The notes: generated by a model not told the origin, from the sequence alone. A DNA stretch of 9,517 nt from Pseudomonadaceae bacterium (GCA_947464215.1 CANHVX010000032.1:1-9517); one strand, 5' to 3'. Numbered from the stretch's first letter, positions 1-6,876 are shown. Numbers and translations are program-made.

Positions 1-512
1 CCAACACGCCGATGCACCTGGTTTACACCTATGGTGGGCCGCTGAAAAACTTCAACCTGTGGTTTGACTCGTTATGGGCCGAGTGCTTGGGCAAAACCAA
101 CCCTGATGGCCGCAGCGGCCCCATGCCGCTCGGCGCCAACGGCCCCAGCAGCCAGCACAGTGTGCAACAAATGCTGCTGGGCGGCGCATGCGACAAAGTG
201 GTGACCCTGATTATCCCGCAGACGCGTGGGCTGGGCATGGCCTCGGCCCTGAACGGCGCCGCCCAGCCCCCCATGGGCACCCTGCAAGAAGCCATGGCCT
301 GGGGCACCCACACCGCCCTGATTGGGCATGGCCAGGTGGTGCGGACCATCACCCTGGATGACCGCAACCCCCGCGACCTGGGCGCGCTATGCATGCACAT
401 GATGCTGGAAACCGTGGCCAGTGCGTTGCTGATGAACATCGACCCCTTCAGCCAACCCGATGTGGCCAAAAGCAAAGCGGCGACTTTGGATATTCTCTAC
501 CAATGGAAGTAG
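1..512 (+). CDS. pgi: Glucose-6-phosphate isomerase, C-terminal part (5' end outside window)
   Basis: This is the C-terminal part of phosphoglucose isomerase, the cytosolic enzyme that interconverts glucose 6-phosphate and fructose 6-phosphate in glycolysis and gluconeogenesis. The frame is open from base 3, so the visible ATG at 12 is probably internal. Near the left edge the protein reads VYTYGGPLKNFNLWF then LWAECLGK, matching the family's Y-x(3)-L-x(2)-F-x(2)-W and LWAESLGK signature. SSQHSVQQ holds the conserved substrate-binding histidine, and DPFSQPDVAKSK near the end matches the family's NPFDQPGVExGK, including the terminal active-site lysine. The stop codon (510-512) overlaps the start of mutL by 10 bases, which suggests one transcript and translational coupling. 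Family assignment is firm; the full length and the subtype cannot be judged from this fragment. Confidence 0.9.
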   Translation, partial: NTPMHLVYTYGGPLKNFNLWFDSLWAECLGKTNPDGRSGPMPLGANGPSSQHSVQQMLLGGACDKVVTLIIPQTRGLGMASALNGAAQPPMGTLQEAMAWGTHTALIGHGQVVRTITLDDRNPRDLGALCMHMMLETVASALLMNIDPFSQPDVAKSKAATLDILYQWK

Positions 513-2323
513 CCGCCGCGCAGGTGCTCCCCCTCATCCGGCAGCTGCCGGAGACTCTGGCGAACCAAATTGCCGCCGGAGAAGTGGTGGAGCGCCCCGC
601 GAGTGTGGTGCGCGAACTGCTGGACAACGCCCTGGATGCCGGCGCCACCGCCGTGCGGCTTGAGCTGGCCGATGCCGGACTAACCCGCATTGTGGTGACC
701 GACAACGGCCACGGCATTGCCCACCCCCAACTGCCCCTGGCCCTGGCCCGGCATGCCACCAGCAAAATTGTTTCGGCACAGGATTTATTCCGCATTCGCA
801 CCTTTGGGTTCCGTGGCGAAGCGTTGCCCAGCATGGCCTCGGTAAGCCGCCTGACGCTCACCAGCAAGCCCGCCCACCAAGACACCGCGTGGCAAATAAC
901 CCCCGACGGTGAGTTGCGCCCCGCCGCCCACCCCACCGGCACCCGCGTGGAGCTGGCCGACCTGTTTTATGCCACCCCCGCGCGGCGCAAGTTTTTAAAG
1001 AGTATCCGCGCTGAAAGCTTGGCGATTGAACAGGTTATCAAGCCCTTTATTCTGGCCCACCCTCAGGTGGCGCTGCGGGTGGTGGAAGACGGCGTGACCA
1101 CCTGGGATGTGCCTGCTTTACAAGGTGATTTTTGGACCCGACATGGCCGTTTAGCCGCTGTTTTGGGTGACGATTTTGCCCGCGCATGCCTGCGGGTGGA
1201 CGGCCAGCGCACCACGGATACTGCCGAACCCGCACGCATGGAAGGCTTTATAAGCCCGCCCACGTTGCATGCAGGCACAGCGCAAAAACAATTTATCTTT
1301 ATTAACAACCGCTTCATCCGCGACCGGGGGCTGGCCGCCGCCCTGCGCAACGCCTACACCGACCGCCTGCCCGCCGGACGCCATCCGCTGGCCGTGCTGT
1401 TTCTTTCGCTGCCTTTTGAAGATGTTGACGTGAATGTCCACCCCGCCAAAACCGACGTGCGGCTGGCCCGTTTTGATGACGTGTATGGCCTGGTGCTGGG
1501 TGCCACCCGGCAGGCTTTAGGCGGAGCTACAGGGAGCCCGCCGGGTGCTGGCGCGGCCCCCGTTGCCGCCCCATTGGCGTCCATTTCGGCGCCGGCGCCG
1601 ACCCCGGTTTTGTTTGACAGTGCGCCCCTTAAACTGTGGAAGGGGGAGACGCCCTCGGCGGGTGCGGAGGCGATTGCCTCCCCCTTCGTGGTGTCTTTCG
1701 CGGCCCCGCGCCCTGACGCGGGTGAGGCCGCGCGTGCAACGGCCAGCCTAGGTGCCGCCCTAGGCCAAGTGGACAACACCTACATTCTGGCCGAAACCCC
1801 CGACGGCGGCCTGGTGATTGTTGACCAGCACGCCGCCCACGAGCGCCTGGTGTATGAAGACTTAAAGCGCAGCATTCTGGACGGAAAAATTGCCAGCCAA
1901 CCCCTGCTGATGCCCGCCCCCGTGCCCCTAACCCCCGCCGCCGCCCACGCCCTGATGGGCCACGCCGCCGACCTGAGTGATTTCGGCTTTGAACTGGAAC
2001 AGAGCGGCCCCGCGCTGATTCTGGTGACCGCCGTGCCCCACTTGCTGCGCGACGCCAACCCCACCACCCTGGTGCGCGACCTGGCCGAAGATATTTTAGC
2101 CCTGCCACCCCGCGCCCTGCTGCGCGACCGCCTGGAGCGCGTGCTTTCCACCCTGGCGTGCCACCACAGTATCCGCGCCCACCGGCGCCTGAGCCTGGCC
2201 GAACAAAATGCCCTGCTGCGCCAAATGGAAGCCACCCCCGCCAGCCTAACCTGCAACCATGGCCGGCCCACCGTGCGGCGCCTGGACAAAGCCCAGCTTG
2301 AGAGCATGTTTGAGCGGCGCTAG
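503..2323 (+). CDS. mutL: DNA mismatch repair protein MutL (endonuclease-type)
   Basis: MutL couples mismatch recognition by MutS to strand nicking and excision. The 606-residue protein starts at ATG 503, just before the family's usual N-terminus; the open frame runs further upstream, but that part lies inside pgi and has no MutL character. The GHKL ATPase domain spans about 13-335, with ANQIAAGEVVERPASVV and RELLDNALDAGA (E38 as likely catalytic base, N42 as Mg ligand), DNGHGI at 67-72, GFRGEAL near 102-108, TPARRKFLK, and DVNVHPAK closing the domain. An Ala/Pro-rich linker covers about 333-412. The C-terminal dimerisation domain contains DQHAAHERLVYE (441-452), which fits the endonuclease motif DQHA(x)2E(x)4E found in MutL of species without MutH, plus ACHHS, CNHGRP (584-589) and a final FERR. 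No clear Shine-Dalgarno precedes the start, so coupling to pgi is likely. One oddity is that ELLDN replaces the usual ELVEN. Confidence 0.97.
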   Translation: MEVAAAQVLPLIRQLPETLANQIAAGEVVERPASVVRELLDNALDAGATAVRLELADAGLTRIVVTDNGHGIAHPQLPLALARHATSKIVSAQDLFRIRTFGFRGEALPSMASVSRLTLTSKPAHQDTAWQITPDGELRPAAHPTGTRVELADLFYATPARRKFLKSIRAESLAIEQVIKPFILAHPQVALRVVEDGVTTWDVPALQGDFWTRHGRLAAVLGDDFARACLRVDGQRTTDTAEPARMEGFISPPTLHAGTAQKQFIFINNRFIRDRGLAAALRNAYTDRLPAGRHPLAVLFLSLPFEDVDVNVHPAKTDVRLARFDDVYGLVLGATRQALGGATGSPPGAGAAPVAAPLASISAPAPTPVLFDSAPLKLWKGETPSAGAEAIASPFVVSFAAPRPDAGEAARATASLGAALGQVDNTYILAETPDGGLVIVDQHAAHERLVYEDLKRSILDGKIASQPLLMPAPVPLTPAAAHALMGHAADLSDFGFELEQSGPALILVTAVPHLLRDANPTTLVRDLAEDILALPPRALLRDRLERVLSTLACHHSIRAHRRLSLAEQNALLRQMEATPASLTCNHGRPTVRRLDKAQLESMFERR

Positions 2324-2472
2324 GGCAGGCCCCATAGCCACACCCACCCTCCGATAAGTTTGTGCAGCGCCGAAGAGCGCATTGACAGCGGCGGCGGAGA
2401 GGTTCAGGAGAGGGAGCGTATCAGCCAGCGTTGATGGCTTACATTTTTACCTTTTCCCCGAGGAGGAACCCT

Positions 2473-2694
2473 ATGGGTGAACACCGCGACTGCGACCATG
2501 CCGTTGTCCATTCCAAAGAGCTGGACGAACGCCACCTTGCCCCCGCCGCCAAACACGGCGGCACCGTGGTGACCGACAGCCATGACCATGCCTTTGGGCA
2601 TGACCATGATTACCCTGTGACCATGCAGGCCGAAGCCCCGAACGTTACGGAGCATCCTGTGCAGCAGGGCGACAATCTCTCTGCGCGTGGGTGA
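2473..2694 (+). CDS. Small histidine-rich protein, function unknown
   Basis: I do not recognise this 73-residue protein. The start at ATG 2473 is set by AGGAGG at 2461-2466, six bases upstream; an in-frame ATG at 2431 would add 14 residues but has no comparable ribosome binding site. The sequence is hydrophilic and acidic, with no signal peptide or membrane segment. Ten of 73 residues are histidine, several in H-x-H form with aspartate: SHDHAFGHDHDYP lies in the middle of the protein. There is one cysteine (C7). Such clusters often bind Zn, Ni, Cu or Co, so a metal-binding or metal-buffering role is possible, but that is inference from composition only. A GC-rich hairpin (2721-2758) follows the stop. 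It lies 149 bases after mutL and is probably its own unit. The ribosome binding site supports reality; the antisense frame over the same bases lacks such support. Confidence 0.62.
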   Translation: MGEHRDCDHAVVHSKELDERHLAPAAKHGGTVVTDSHDHAFGHDHDYPVTMQAEAPNVTEHPVQQGDNLSARG

Positions 2695-2720
2695 CAGCAC
2701 CGCGCATAGAAACACGACCT

Positions 2721-2766
2721 ACCGCCGCCATGGCCCCTGAGGGGGTTATGGCGGCGGTTTGTGTTG
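2721..2766 (+). terminator. Hairpin terminator after the His-rich gene
   Basis: An 11-base perfect inverted repeat (2721-2731 with 2748-2758, ACCGCCGCCAT and its complement) encloses a second short stem, CCCC-TGA-GGGG (2734-2744). It is followed by TTTGTGTT, a broken T-run. This is consistent with a Rho-independent terminator of moderate strength for the gene ending at 2694. It sits between two plus-strand genes. Confidence 0.65.
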
Positions 2767-2768
2767 CC

Positions 2769-2792
2769 TTGAAGGGTGTTTTTTGCTAGAGC
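2769..2792 (+). promoter_or_regulatory. Putative alphaproteobacterial housekeeping promoter of the membrane-protein gene
   Basis: TTGAAG (2769-2774), a 10-base spacer, then GCTAGAGC (2785-2792) resembles the Caulobacter sigma73-type consensus TTGAC-N10-14-GCTAnAwC. It would place transcription start roughly 40 bases before ATG 2841, just after the preceding hairpin. The -35 box is imperfect and there is no experimental support. Confidence 0.42.
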
Positions 2793-2840
2793 ACGGCACT
2801 TATCCCTTCCGTTTCCCCGCCCCCTACCTGGAGCTATGCC

Positions 2841-3326
2841 ATGTTGGACACCCTTGACCGTGCCCTGCGCACCCCCTCTATTCTGCTGTTTGCCCTGGCA
2901 ACCTTGAAGGCGGCCATTCTGCCGACGCTTCCTTCTCACCTTGTCATCTTTATGACCGATGTGAGCGCCAACCTGATTGGCATTTGGGCCGGATTTGCCC
3001 TCTATGCCCACGCGTATGCCCCGCGTTGGCGCACGCACCCGGCCACAGCCCAAGCCCCCAAAATACACCTGTTATCAGGTGTTTTTGGATGGTTTGTGAT
3101 GTATGTCGCGAAGTATGGAATTCTGGTGACCCTTTTTGTTCTGCCGCCTGATGACATGACCCTGCGTTTGATGGCGTTGACCATTTTGGTGGCCACGACG
3201 TATCTGGTCTGTTCGCAGACGGCACGGGACATTGAAACCATGCAGGCCCACCACAACGACCGCCGCGATTTTATTATGGCGTATGCGGCGCTTATTTCAC
3301 GCAGGACAGGCGACCATAAGGCCTAA
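2841..3326 (+). CDS. Multi-pass integral membrane protein, function unknown
   Basis: I do not recognise this 161-residue protein. ATG 2841 is preceded by TGGAG about seven bases upstream. Hydrophobic stretches suggest about four membrane segments: roughly 13-38 (contains K23, P28 and P31, so it may be kinked), 44-60, 75-101 and 108-124. Arg/His-containing connectors lie between the second and third (APRWRTHPATAQAPK). The C-terminal tail from about 127 is hydrophilic and basic (QAHHNDRRDF, then SRRTGDHKA) and probably cytoplasmic. The third segment reads SGVFGWFVMYVAKYGILVTL. No signal peptide, enzyme motif or heme or metal motif stands out. It has its own promoter candidate and a strong terminator at 3352-3385, so it is probably monocistronic and not part of the bc1 operon downstream. 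A role tied to respiration would be guesswork based on position alone. Confidence 0.75.
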   Translation: MLDTLDRALRTPSILLFALATLKAAILPTLPSHLVIFMTDVSANLIGIWAGFALYAHAYAPRWRTHPATAQAPKIHLLSGVFGWFVMYVAKYGILVTLFVLPPDDMTLRLMALTILVATTYLVCSQTARDIETMQAHHNDRRDFIMAYAALISRRTGDHKA

Positions 3327-3351
3327 GCCACCTGCGTTACCCCGACCGCTG

Positions 3352-3385
3352 TGCCGCCCCCTCACCCGGGGCGGCATGGTTTTTT
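3352..3385 (+). terminator. Rho-independent terminator after the membrane-protein gene
   Basis: A perfect 9-base stem, TGCCGCCCC (3352-3360) with GGGGCGGCA (3368-3376), a 7-base loop, then TGG and six T (3380-3385). This is a textbook intrinsic terminator 25 bases after the stop codon, separating this gene from the bc1 operon. Confidence 0.88.
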
Positions 3386-3437
3386 CGGCCCCACCCCTTG
3401 TGCGAAAAGCGCCCGTTTGCGCAGCGGGGCCCTTGCC

Positions 3438-3461
3438 CTGACCGCGCCCGCGCGCTAGGGT
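3438..3461 (+). promoter_or_regulatory. Putative promoter of the petABC operon
   Basis: CTGACC (3438-3443), a 10-base spacer, then GCTAGGGT (3454-3461) has the same architecture as the candidate at 2769-2792 and resembles the alphaproteobacterial consensus TTGAC-N10-14-GCTAnAwC. An overlapping alternative is TTGCCC (3433-3438), 17 bases, TAGGGT (3456-3461). Both share the same -10 region, giving a start of transcription near 3467. This places the possible GTG start at 3460 inside the promoter, which argues for a downstream start of petA. Confidence 0.45.
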
Positions 3462-3495
3462 GCCGCCGATTATGCCCCTTAAGAAAAGATATGCC

Positions 3496-4077
3496 ATGAG
3501 CACCGACCACACCCCTTCTGATGATAAAGCCCTCAAGGCGAACACACCCACAGCCCACGACGAAGCCCCCATGGGGGATGTGGATGCGGAGCGTCGGGCG
3601 TTCCTTATCAACACCACCGCCGCCTTTGGTGTGGCCGGTGCCGCCTGTGTGGCCGTGCCGTTTCTGCGCAGCCTGGCGCCGAGCCGCGCCACCCAGGCTA
3701 TGGCCACCACGGATGTGGCGCTGAGCGAGATTCCGGAAGGCGAATTTCGCACCTTTTTGTGGCAGGGCAAGCCAGTGTTCATCTGGCACCGCAATGCAGA
3801 GCAAATTGCCAAAGCCCGCGCCCAAGACGCCACCAGCACCACCGACCCCCAGCCTGATGCCGAACGGGTAAAAAACGACACATGGTTGGTGGTTTTGGGT
3901 ATCTGCTCGCATCTGGGATGTGTGCCCATGCAAGGCGGTGACGCCGACGGCTGGCGCTGCCCCTGCCACGGCAGCCAGTTTGACCTTTCAGGCCGCGTGG
4001 TGCACGGACCTGCTGGCAAAAACCTTGAAGTCCCCCCCTACGCGTTTCTGGACGACAACACCATCCGCATCGGTTAA
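3496..4077 (+). CDS. petA: Ubiquinol-cytochrome c reductase, Rieske iron-sulfur subunit
   Basis: This is the Rieske subunit of the bc1 complex. Its 2Fe-2S cluster takes the first electron from quinol at the Qo site and passes it to cytochrome c1. The 193-residue protein has a hydrophilic N-terminus, then a twin-arginine motif (RRAFL, R33-R34) leading into one membrane anchor at about 36-60, as expected for a Tat-exported, uncleaved Rieske protein. The soluble domain carries CSHLGC (137-142) and CPCHGS (155-160), supplying the two Cys and two His cluster ligands; both are intact. I chose ATG 3496, with purine-rich AAGAAAAGA just upstream, over ATG 3472 and GTG 3460, which fall too near or inside the predicted promoter; the true start could still be 3472. 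The roughly 30 residues before the RR motif are longer than I would expect. First gene of petABC; petB follows 23 bases after the stop. Confidence 0.96.
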   Translation: MSTDHTPSDDKALKANTPTAHDEAPMGDVDAERRAFLINTTAAFGVAGAACVAVPFLRSLAPSRATQAMATTDVALSEIPEGEFRTFLWQGKPVFIWHRNAEQIAKARAQDATSTTDPQPDAERVKNDTWLVVLGICSHLGCVPMQGGDADGWRCPCHGSQFDLSGRVVHGPAGKNLEVPPYAFLDDNTIRIG

Positions 4078-4100
4078 GGCATTTGCAAAGGAGCGCCCTG

Positions 4101-5312
4101 ATGAGCAGCCATTTTACCCCCCCACAGCCCGTGGAAAACGATATCCGGAACTTCGGCCGCTGGTTTGAAGACCGGCTGCCGATTGCCAGCTTTATTGGCG
4201 ACCATCTCGGGAAATACCCTACGCCGCGCAACCTGAACTATATGTGGAATTTTGGCAGCTTGGCGGGCATTGCGCTGATTTTACAAATCATTACCGGTTT
4301 GTTTCTGGCCATGCATTACAAGGGCGATATCCACCTGGCGTTTGACAGTGTGCAGACCATTATGCGCGATATTGAATGGGGCTGGGTTATCCGCAACATG
4401 CACATGGTGGGCGCGAGCTTCTTCTTCATTGTGGTGTACATCCACATTGGGCGGGGGCTTTACTTTGGCAGTTATAAATCGCCCCGGGAAGTGCTGTGGG
4501 GGCTTGGCATTGTTATCTTCCTGCTGATGATGGCCACCGCCTTCATGGGGTATGTTCTCCCTTGGGGCCAAATGAGCTACTGGGGTGCAACCGTAATTAC
4601 CAACCTGCTCTCGGTTATCCCGTTTGTGGGCCCCGACATTGTGATTTGGCTCTGGGGCGGCTATAGCGTGGGCGACCCAACCCTTTCGCGCTTCTATGCC
4701 ATCCATTTTGTGCTGCCCTTTGTGATTGTGGGCGTGGTGATTCTGCACATCTGGGCGCTGCACCTGCACAAGAGCAACAACCCGCTTGGCATTGACCTGA
4801 AAAAAGCCGACGACTACATCCCCTTCCACCCCTATTACACGATTAAAGATATCTTTGGTTTAGGGGTTTACCTTATCCCCTTCACCTTCATGGTGTTCTT
4901 TGCCCCGGACTATCTGGGCCACCCGGATAACTATATCCCCGCCAACCCGCTGGTAACCCCCGCGCACATTGTGCCCGAATGGTACTTCCTGCCCTTCTAT
5001 GCGATTTTGCGGGCTATCCCCATTAAAGAGCTGGGCGTGCTGGCGATGTTTGGCAGCATCCTGATTCTGTTTGTGCTGCCGTGGCTTGACCGCAGCCCCG
5101 TGCGCAGCGCGCGTTTCCGGCCGCTGTATAAGCAGCTGTTCTGGCTGTTTGTGGTGAACTTTCTCATCCTCGGATGGGTGGGTGCCAAGCCTGCGGAAGG
5201 CATGTATGTGACCATTGCGCAGATTTGCACGGCGCTCTACTTCGGCTTTTTTGCGCTGTTGCCTGTGCTGGCCAAAGTTGAAAAACCCCGGCCTCTGCCG
5301 GCAACCCTATAG
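4101..5312 (+). CDS. petB: Ubiquinol-cytochrome c reductase, cytochrome b subunit
   Basis: Cytochrome b is the membrane core of the bc1 complex and holds hemes bL and bH and the Qo and Qi quinone sites. The 403-residue protein has the usual eight-helix hydrophobic profile. The four heme histidines are visible: H101 (MHMVGAS) with H202 (FYAIHFVLPF) for bL, and H115 (VYIHIGRGLYF) with H216 (ILHIWALH) for bH, each pair in the second and fourth helices with the conserved 14-residue spacing. The Qo-site PEWY is at 292-295. The start is ATG 4101, seven bases after AAAGGAG; the frame could open at TTG 4083, but that would place the ribosome binding site inside the gene. The protein is complete with separate b and c1 genes, unlike the fused b/c1 polyprotein of some Rhizobiales. 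petC follows with a 14-base gap, so co-translation in one transcript is expected. Confidence 0.98.
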   Translation: MSSHFTPPQPVENDIRNFGRWFEDRLPIASFIGDHLGKYPTPRNLNYMWNFGSLAGIALILQIITGLFLAMHYKGDIHLAFDSVQTIMRDIEWGWVIRNMHMVGASFFFIVVYIHIGRGLYFGSYKSPREVLWGLGIVIFLLMMATAFMGYVLPWGQMSYWGATVITNLLSVIPFVGPDIVIWLWGGYSVGDPTLSRFYAIHFVLPFVIVGVVILHIWALHLHKSNNPLGIDLKKADDYIPFHPYYTIKDIFGLGVYLIPFTFMVFFAPDYLGHPDNYIPANPLVTPAHIVPEWYFLPFYAILRAIPIKELGVLAMFGSILILFVLPWLDRSPVRSARFRPLYKQLFWLFVVNFLILGWVGAKPAEGMYVTIAQICTALYFGFFALLPVLAKVEKPRPLPATL

Positions 5313-5326
5313 AGAAGGGCTTCGCG

Positions 5327-6049
5327 ATGATACGCATGATGATGGTTGGTTTAGCCCTGCTGGCCCCGGCCGCATGGGCCGGAGAAGGCGCTGCCCTGCC
5401 CCACAAAGACTGGGGCTTTGAAGGTGTGCGTGCCACATGGGACAAAGATGAGCTCTACCGCGGCTACACTGTGGCCACCCAAGTGTGCATGGCCTGCCAC
5501 AGCTTTAAATACGTAAGCCACCGCGACCTGATGCGCGTGGGCTTCACCGAAAGCGAAGTGCAGACCTTGGCCAAGGCGTTGAACATGGATATGAACGCCA
5601 AGCTGAAAACCGGCATGGATGACGCCACCGCCAAAGAGACCTTCGGCAAAGTGCCGCCCGACCTGAGCCTGATGAACCGCGCCCGCCCCGGTGGTGCCGA
5701 CTATACCTATGCGCTGATGCATGGCTACAGCGATGACTCGGCCACCATTGTGAAATACTTGCCGGGTGGTGTGCCGCAAGGTGCCTATTTTAATACATAT
5801 TACCCTGGCCACGCCATTGCCATGGCCAACCCGCTAAGCGGCCCCGGCCTTGTGACCTACCACGACGGCAAAGAGGCCACCGTGGACCAAATGGCCCATG
5901 ATGTGAGTGTGTTCATGCAATGGACCGCCGAACCTGAACGCATGGACCGCCAGGCGTGGGGCGTTTATGTGCTGATTTATCTGTTCATCTTCACCGTGCT
6001 GGCCTACCTGACCAAGCGCGTGATTTGGAAAGATGTGAAAAAACACTAG
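5327..6049 (+). CDS. petC: Ubiquinol-cytochrome c reductase, cytochrome c1 subunit
   Basis: Cytochrome c1 receives electrons from the Rieske centre and hands them to a soluble or membrane-bound cytochrome c on the periplasmic side. The 240-residue precursor begins with a short Sec signal peptide with likely cleavage after A18 (PAAWA then GEGAALP). The c-type heme motif is CMACH (54-58), supplying two thioether cysteines and the proximal histidine. The distal methionine is probably M166 in AIAMANPL, the conserved position. A single C-terminal membrane anchor (about 213-231, WGVYVLIYLFIFTVLAYL) ends in basic residues KRVIWKDVKKH, which should stay in the cytoplasm. The start is ATG 5327 with AGAAGGG at 5313-5319. 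It is the last gene of petABC and is followed within nine bases by a strong terminator. Nothing appears broken or unusual. Confidence 0.97.
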   Translation: MIRMMMVGLALLAPAAWAGEGAALPHKDWGFEGVRATWDKDELYRGYTVATQVCMACHSFKYVSHRDLMRVGFTESEVQTLAKALNMDMNAKLKTGMDDATAKETFGKVPPDLSLMNRARPGGADYTYALMHGYSDDSATIVKYLPGGVPQGAYFNTYYPGHAIAMANPLSGPGLVTYHDGKEATVDQMAHDVSVFMQWTAEPERMDRQAWGVYVLIYLFIFTVLAYLTKRVIWKDVKKH

Positions 6050-6055
6050 CGTATG

Positions 6056-6078
6056 AAGGGGCGCCGAGCGCCCCTTTT
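6056..6078 (+). terminator. Rho-independent terminator of petABC
   Basis: A 9-base stem, AAGGGGCGC (6056-6064) with GCGCCCCTT (6068-6076), a CGA loop and a run of four T (6075-6078). It ends the bc1 operon, yet the next plus-strand start codon is only 20 bases further on. Confidence 0.85.
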
Positions 6079-6098
6079 GCTAACACAAGGGAACAGGC

Positions 6099-6836
6099 AT
6101 GAAGCTGGTATGCATCAACGTTGAACGCAGCAAACACCTGGACCGGGTGCAGGCCTTTTTGCAGGCGCAGCAGCCGGATATCTTCTGTTTGCAAGAGCTA
6201 TGCGCCCGCGATGTGGCCCGCTATGAGCACTTAACCGGCAACCCGGGGCTTTATGTGCCGCTAGCCCGCCACCCGGCAGAAGTAGAGATGGAGCCAATGG
6301 GCGTTGGCATCTTTTCGCGCCACCCCCTTGGCAACGCCCAGGTGCATTACTACCGCGGCAGCCCCGACACCCTGCCCGATATCGCCTTTGACCCCGCTAT
6401 CCCCCAGCACGTGCCCCTGCCGCACAGTTTCCACCAAGCCGTGGCCAGTGTGGTGCTGCATGGCATCTGTTTTGCCACCACGCACTTGACTGTTACCTTG
6501 CGTGGCCAAGCCACCCCCGAACAGCTGGCGCTGGCCGAGCTGATTGTGACCCACGCCCGTGACTTGACCGCCCGCCATGGTGCGCTGGTGCTGTGTGGCG
6601 ACTTCAACGCGCCGCGCGGGCGAGCCACCTTTGACCTGTTGGCCCAGGCCATGACCGATAACATCCCCGCCACCTACACCAGCAGCATTGACGGCGGTTT
6701 GCACCGCGCGGGGAATATCCCCTTTATGGTGGATGGGATGTTTAGTGCCGGCGCTGTGGCCGTGCGCGATGTGGCCTTGCACACCGGGGTGAGCGACCAT
6801 TGTGCGCTGGTGGGCACTGTGACTGCGGACCGTTAA
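6099..6836 (+). CDS. Endonuclease/exonuclease/phosphatase-family hydrolase
   Basis: This 245-residue protein belongs to the EEP superfamily (exonuclease III/DNase I/inositol phosphatase fold), metal-dependent enzymes that hydrolyse phosphodiesters or phosphomonoesters. The catalytic set is present: N7 in CINVER, E33 in CLQEL (Mg ligand), H129 in TTHLTV, D168 and N170 in GDFN, and D233-H234 in SDHCAL. It looks intact. The substrate is unknown; it does not show the features I would use to call exonuclease III, and family members include DNases, RNases, sphingomyelinases and sugar-phosphate phosphatases. No signal peptide is seen, so it is probably cytosolic. The start is ATG 6099 with AAGGGA about seven bases upstream. 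It sits just after the petC terminator without an obvious promoter, so it may depend on read-through or on a promoter I cannot see. It converges with msrB on the other strand. Confidence 0.88.
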   Translation: MKLVCINVERSKHLDRVQAFLQAQQPDIFCLQELCARDVARYEHLTGNPGLYVPLARHPAEVEMEPMGVGIFSRHPLGNAQVHYYRGSPDTLPDIAFDPAIPQHVPLPHSFHQAVASVVLHGICFATTHLTVTLRGQATPEQLALAELIVTHARDLTARHGALVLCGDFNAPRGRATFDLLAQAMTDNIPATYTSSIDGGLHRAGNIPFMVDGMFSAGAVAVRDVALHTGVSDHCALVGTVTADR

Positions 6837-6838
6837 CA

Positions 6839-6858
6839 AAAGCCCCCATGGGGGCTTT
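6839..6858. terminator. Bidirectional terminator between converging genes
   Basis: A perfect palindrome, AAAGCCCCCATGGGGGCTTT, lies two bases after the stop of the EEP gene and 18 bases from the end of the converging msrB. The stem is GC-rich with A tracts on one side and T tracts on the other, so it can terminate transcription from both directions. The T-run is short (three). Confidence 0.8.
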
Positions 6859-6876
6859 CAAGAGTCCTCAGCCGCC

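Noticed and set aside
1497..1740. Ala/Pro-rich low-complexity stretch inside mutL
   Set aside because: It is the expected flexible linker between the ATPase and dimerisation domains of MutL, in frame and without repeats of note.
2382..2387. Perfect TTGACA upstream of the His-rich gene
   Set aside because: No acceptable -10 box lies 10-19 bases downstream (the region is purine-rich GGTTCAGGAGAGGG), so I do not call a promoter.
2404..2715. Minus-strand frame of 103 codons opposite the His-rich gene
   Set aside because: The plus-strand gene has AGGAGG at ideal distance; the antisense start has no such support.
3297..4019. Long minus-strand frame (240 codons) antisense to petA
   Set aside because: It lies over a clear Rieske gene, its translation is low-complexity with no family signature, and GC-rich third positions commonly keep the antisense frame open.
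6079..6086. GCTAACAC resembling a -10 box before the EEP gene
   Set aside because: No matching -35 box is present at 10-14 bases upstream; that position is occupied by the terminator stem.
6261..6839. Minus-strand frame of 192 codons antisense to the EEP gene
   Set aside because: The plus strand encodes all catalytic motifs of a known superfamily; the antisense product is His/Gly-rich without a recognisable domain.
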